From: an uncultured Candidatus Melainabacteria bacterium
Lineage (GTDB): Bacteria; Cyanobacteriota; Vampirovibrionia; Gastranaerophilales; Gastranaerophilaceae
Length of the DNA: 15,684 nt
Direction: 5' to 3'
Assembly (NCBI GenBank): GCA_934754735.1
Contig: CAKVJE010000042.1
Span: forward strand, 1-15,684
The notes under the pieces are model-generated. The model searched no databases. It had not been told where the DNA came from and saw nothing but the letters and a program-made list of their open reading frames with translations. How positions within the stretch are numbered: the first letter of the stretch is position 1; every line of letters begins with the position of its first letter. The translations under genes were made by a program, and so were the position numbers. Below are positions 14,685 to 15,684 of this stretch, piece by piece.

Positions 14685-15279
14685 ATTTGAGATTACAGCA
14701 GATTTTACAGAATATAAAAATGCTTTTTTAAAAGAAAATGCAAAATTGAATTTAATTTCTAAAAACGATGAAAAAGTTTTATTTGAAAAACATATTTTTG
14801 ATTCATTGGCCATAAAACTTTTTTTTGACAAGTATAAAATACAAAAAGCCGAATTGCTTGATATTGGCTGCGGTGGAGGTTTTCCTTGCGTTCCAATCGC
14901 AATTGAATATCCGGAAATAAAAGTTACAGGCATCGATAGTATAAAAAAGAAAATTAATTCAATTAATACAATTAAAGAAGAATTAGAATTAAAGAATCTA
15001 ACTACAATATGCGATAGAGTTGAAAATATTAAGAATAAAAAATTTAATATTATAACCAGTAGAGCAGTTGCAGATTTGGCGAAAATTACAGATTATGCAC
15101 TTCCATTATTGAAAAAGAACGGCTATTTTGTTGCTTATAAATCAAAAAAAGCATTAGAAGAACTTGAAGGCGCTGAAAAAATTTTTAAAAAGTACAATGC
15201 TAAAGTTATAGATATAATTAACTATACCTTACCATTGGAAGAAGTTTACGAAAGGAATCTTATAATTATATCAAAGTAA
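14677..15279 (+). CDS. rsmG: 16S rRNA (guanine527-N7)-methyltransferase
   Basis: RsmG (GidB) is the SAM-dependent enzyme that makes m7G527 in 16S rRNA near the decoding site. The 200-aa protein shows LNLIS (25-29), KHIFDSL (38-44), the SAM-binding motif I LLDIGCGGGFPCVP (60-73) and SRAVADL (128-134), all typical of the family, at a normal length. The ATG lies 8 nt inside the preceding NTPase gene, so expression is coupled to it. This differs from the gidA-parA/parB context common in other bacteria. It converges on a glycosyltransferase gene with 3 nt between stop codons. Confidence 0.94.
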   Translation: MDKFEITADFTEYKNAFLKENAKLNLISKNDEKVLFEKHIFDSLAIKLFFDKYKIQKAELLDIGCGGGFPCVPIAIEYPEIKVTGIDSIKKKINSINTIKEELELKNLTTICDRVENIKNKKFNIITSRAVADLAKITDYALPLLKKNGYFVAYKSKKALEELEGAEKIFKKYNAKVIDIINYTLPLEEVYERNLIIISK

Positions 15280-15282
15280 ATC

Positions 15283-15684
15283 TTATTTCTTAAAACGATA
15301 TTTTAAAAGTGTAAAAATAGCTTGCACGCCATCCTTCCAAGTGATTTTTTTACCTTCACTTTCTTGGCGTGCATTATAAGAAATCGGAATTTCTCTAAAA
15401 CGTGCCTTCTTTTTCAAAATCTTTGCTGTTATTTCAGGCTCAAAATCAAAACGATTTGATTCTATTGTTATACCCTTTATAAAATCGGCGCGAAAAGCCT
15501 TGTAACAGGTTTCCATATCAGTTAAAAATGTGCCGTAAAGAATTCTTGTCATAAAAGAGAGTGTTACATTTGCCAAATAACTTAATAACAAAAATTTACC
15601 TTGATTTCTTGTGTCTGCTAAGCGTGAACCGTAAACAACATCCGCCTCATTATTTTTTATTAATTCTACCAGCGGTTTATAATC
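15283..15684 (-). CDS. Family 2 glycosyltransferase (polyprenol-phosphate type), C-terminal part
   Basis: An open frame of 133 codons plus stop runs to the window edge, so the N-terminus with the DXD motif lies outside. The visible part contains DVVYGSRLADTR, the LTDMETCYKAFR block, SNRFDFEPEITAKI, the IPISYNARQESEGKKITWKDG block and a LLKYRF tail. This is the pattern of dolichol/undecaprenyl-phosphate hexose transferases of the GT2 DPM1-like group, which load sugars onto lipid carriers at the membrane for envelope glycan assembly. The internal TTG/Met near 15591 is not the real start because similarity continues upstream to the edge. Polymer and sugar are unknown. Confidence 0.88.
   Translation of the reverse strand, partial: DYKPLVELIKNNEADVVYGSRLADTRNQGKFLLLSYLANVTLSFMTRILYGTFLTDMETCYKAFRADFIKGITIESNRFDFEPEITAKILKKKARFREIPISYNARQESEGKKITWKDGVQAIFTLLKYRFKK

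Noticed and set aside
14547..14933. 128-codon leftward open frame across the NTPase/rsmG junction
   Set aside because: It is antisense to two genes with recognisable families; no independent signal supports it.
15283..15591. Complete small protein starting near 15591
   Set aside because: The same frame continues to the window edge with strong glycosyltransferase family-2 features (DVVYGSR), so the apparent start is internal.

Overview
The window is AT-rich, compact, non-mobile chromosomal DNA. It most likely comes from a gut Gastranaerophilales (Melainabacteria/Vampirovibrionia, the non-photosynthetic sister group of Cyanobacteria) or a close relative. Three things point there: MEP-pathway isoprenoid genes; diderm-type envelope genes (a secreted PBP4-type peptidase and two lysophospholipid-type acyltransferases); and a large membrane protein carrying N-terminal and internal AFK-G signatures, a pattern I associate from memory with that order. 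The assignment is inference. I found no rRNA, tRNA, CRISPR, transposase, phage or plasmid gene.

Region 1 (1-5148) is built on a divergent promoter only 19 bp wide (2191-2209). Leftward runs a FabF-type ketosynthase and then ispG. Rightward runs a tight operon: a beta-ketoacyl synthase chain-length factor, a PlsC-like acyltransferase, a metallophosphoesterase and ispE. The ketosynthase, chain-length factor and acyltransferase look like the core of an aryl-polyene or type II polyketide locus. No carrier protein, ketoreductase, dehydratase or ligase is in view. Both arms end in a MEP-pathway gene.

Region 2 (5149-9563) holds a leftward TPR protein, a 50-residue orphan protein with its own strong promoter, a perfect 34-bp palindrome between convergent genes, and a leftward lineage-specific membrane protein. 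The gap upstream of that protein contains a dyad and a leftward intrinsic terminator with no gene upstream of it, which suggests an sRNA or an attenuated leader.

Region 3 (9564-12369) is an overlapping operon: a DUF374 acyltransferase, a nitrilase-superfamily amidase, and a PBP4-type DD-carboxypeptidase. It looks concerned with the envelope. Region 4 (12370-15684) holds a STAND-like NTPase/TPR protein coupled to rsmG, then the end of a convergent family-2 glycosyltransferase.

One pattern crosses the regions. Five first-in-operon genes have a -10 hexamer ending 5-9 nt before the ATG and no Shine-Dalgarno, as expected for leaderless mRNAs. Several other genes (7101, 6789, 2722, 3458) have good Shine-Dalgarno sites. 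Two leftover promoter regions carry dyads built on TTGTAA(C/T)AA, a possible shared operator.
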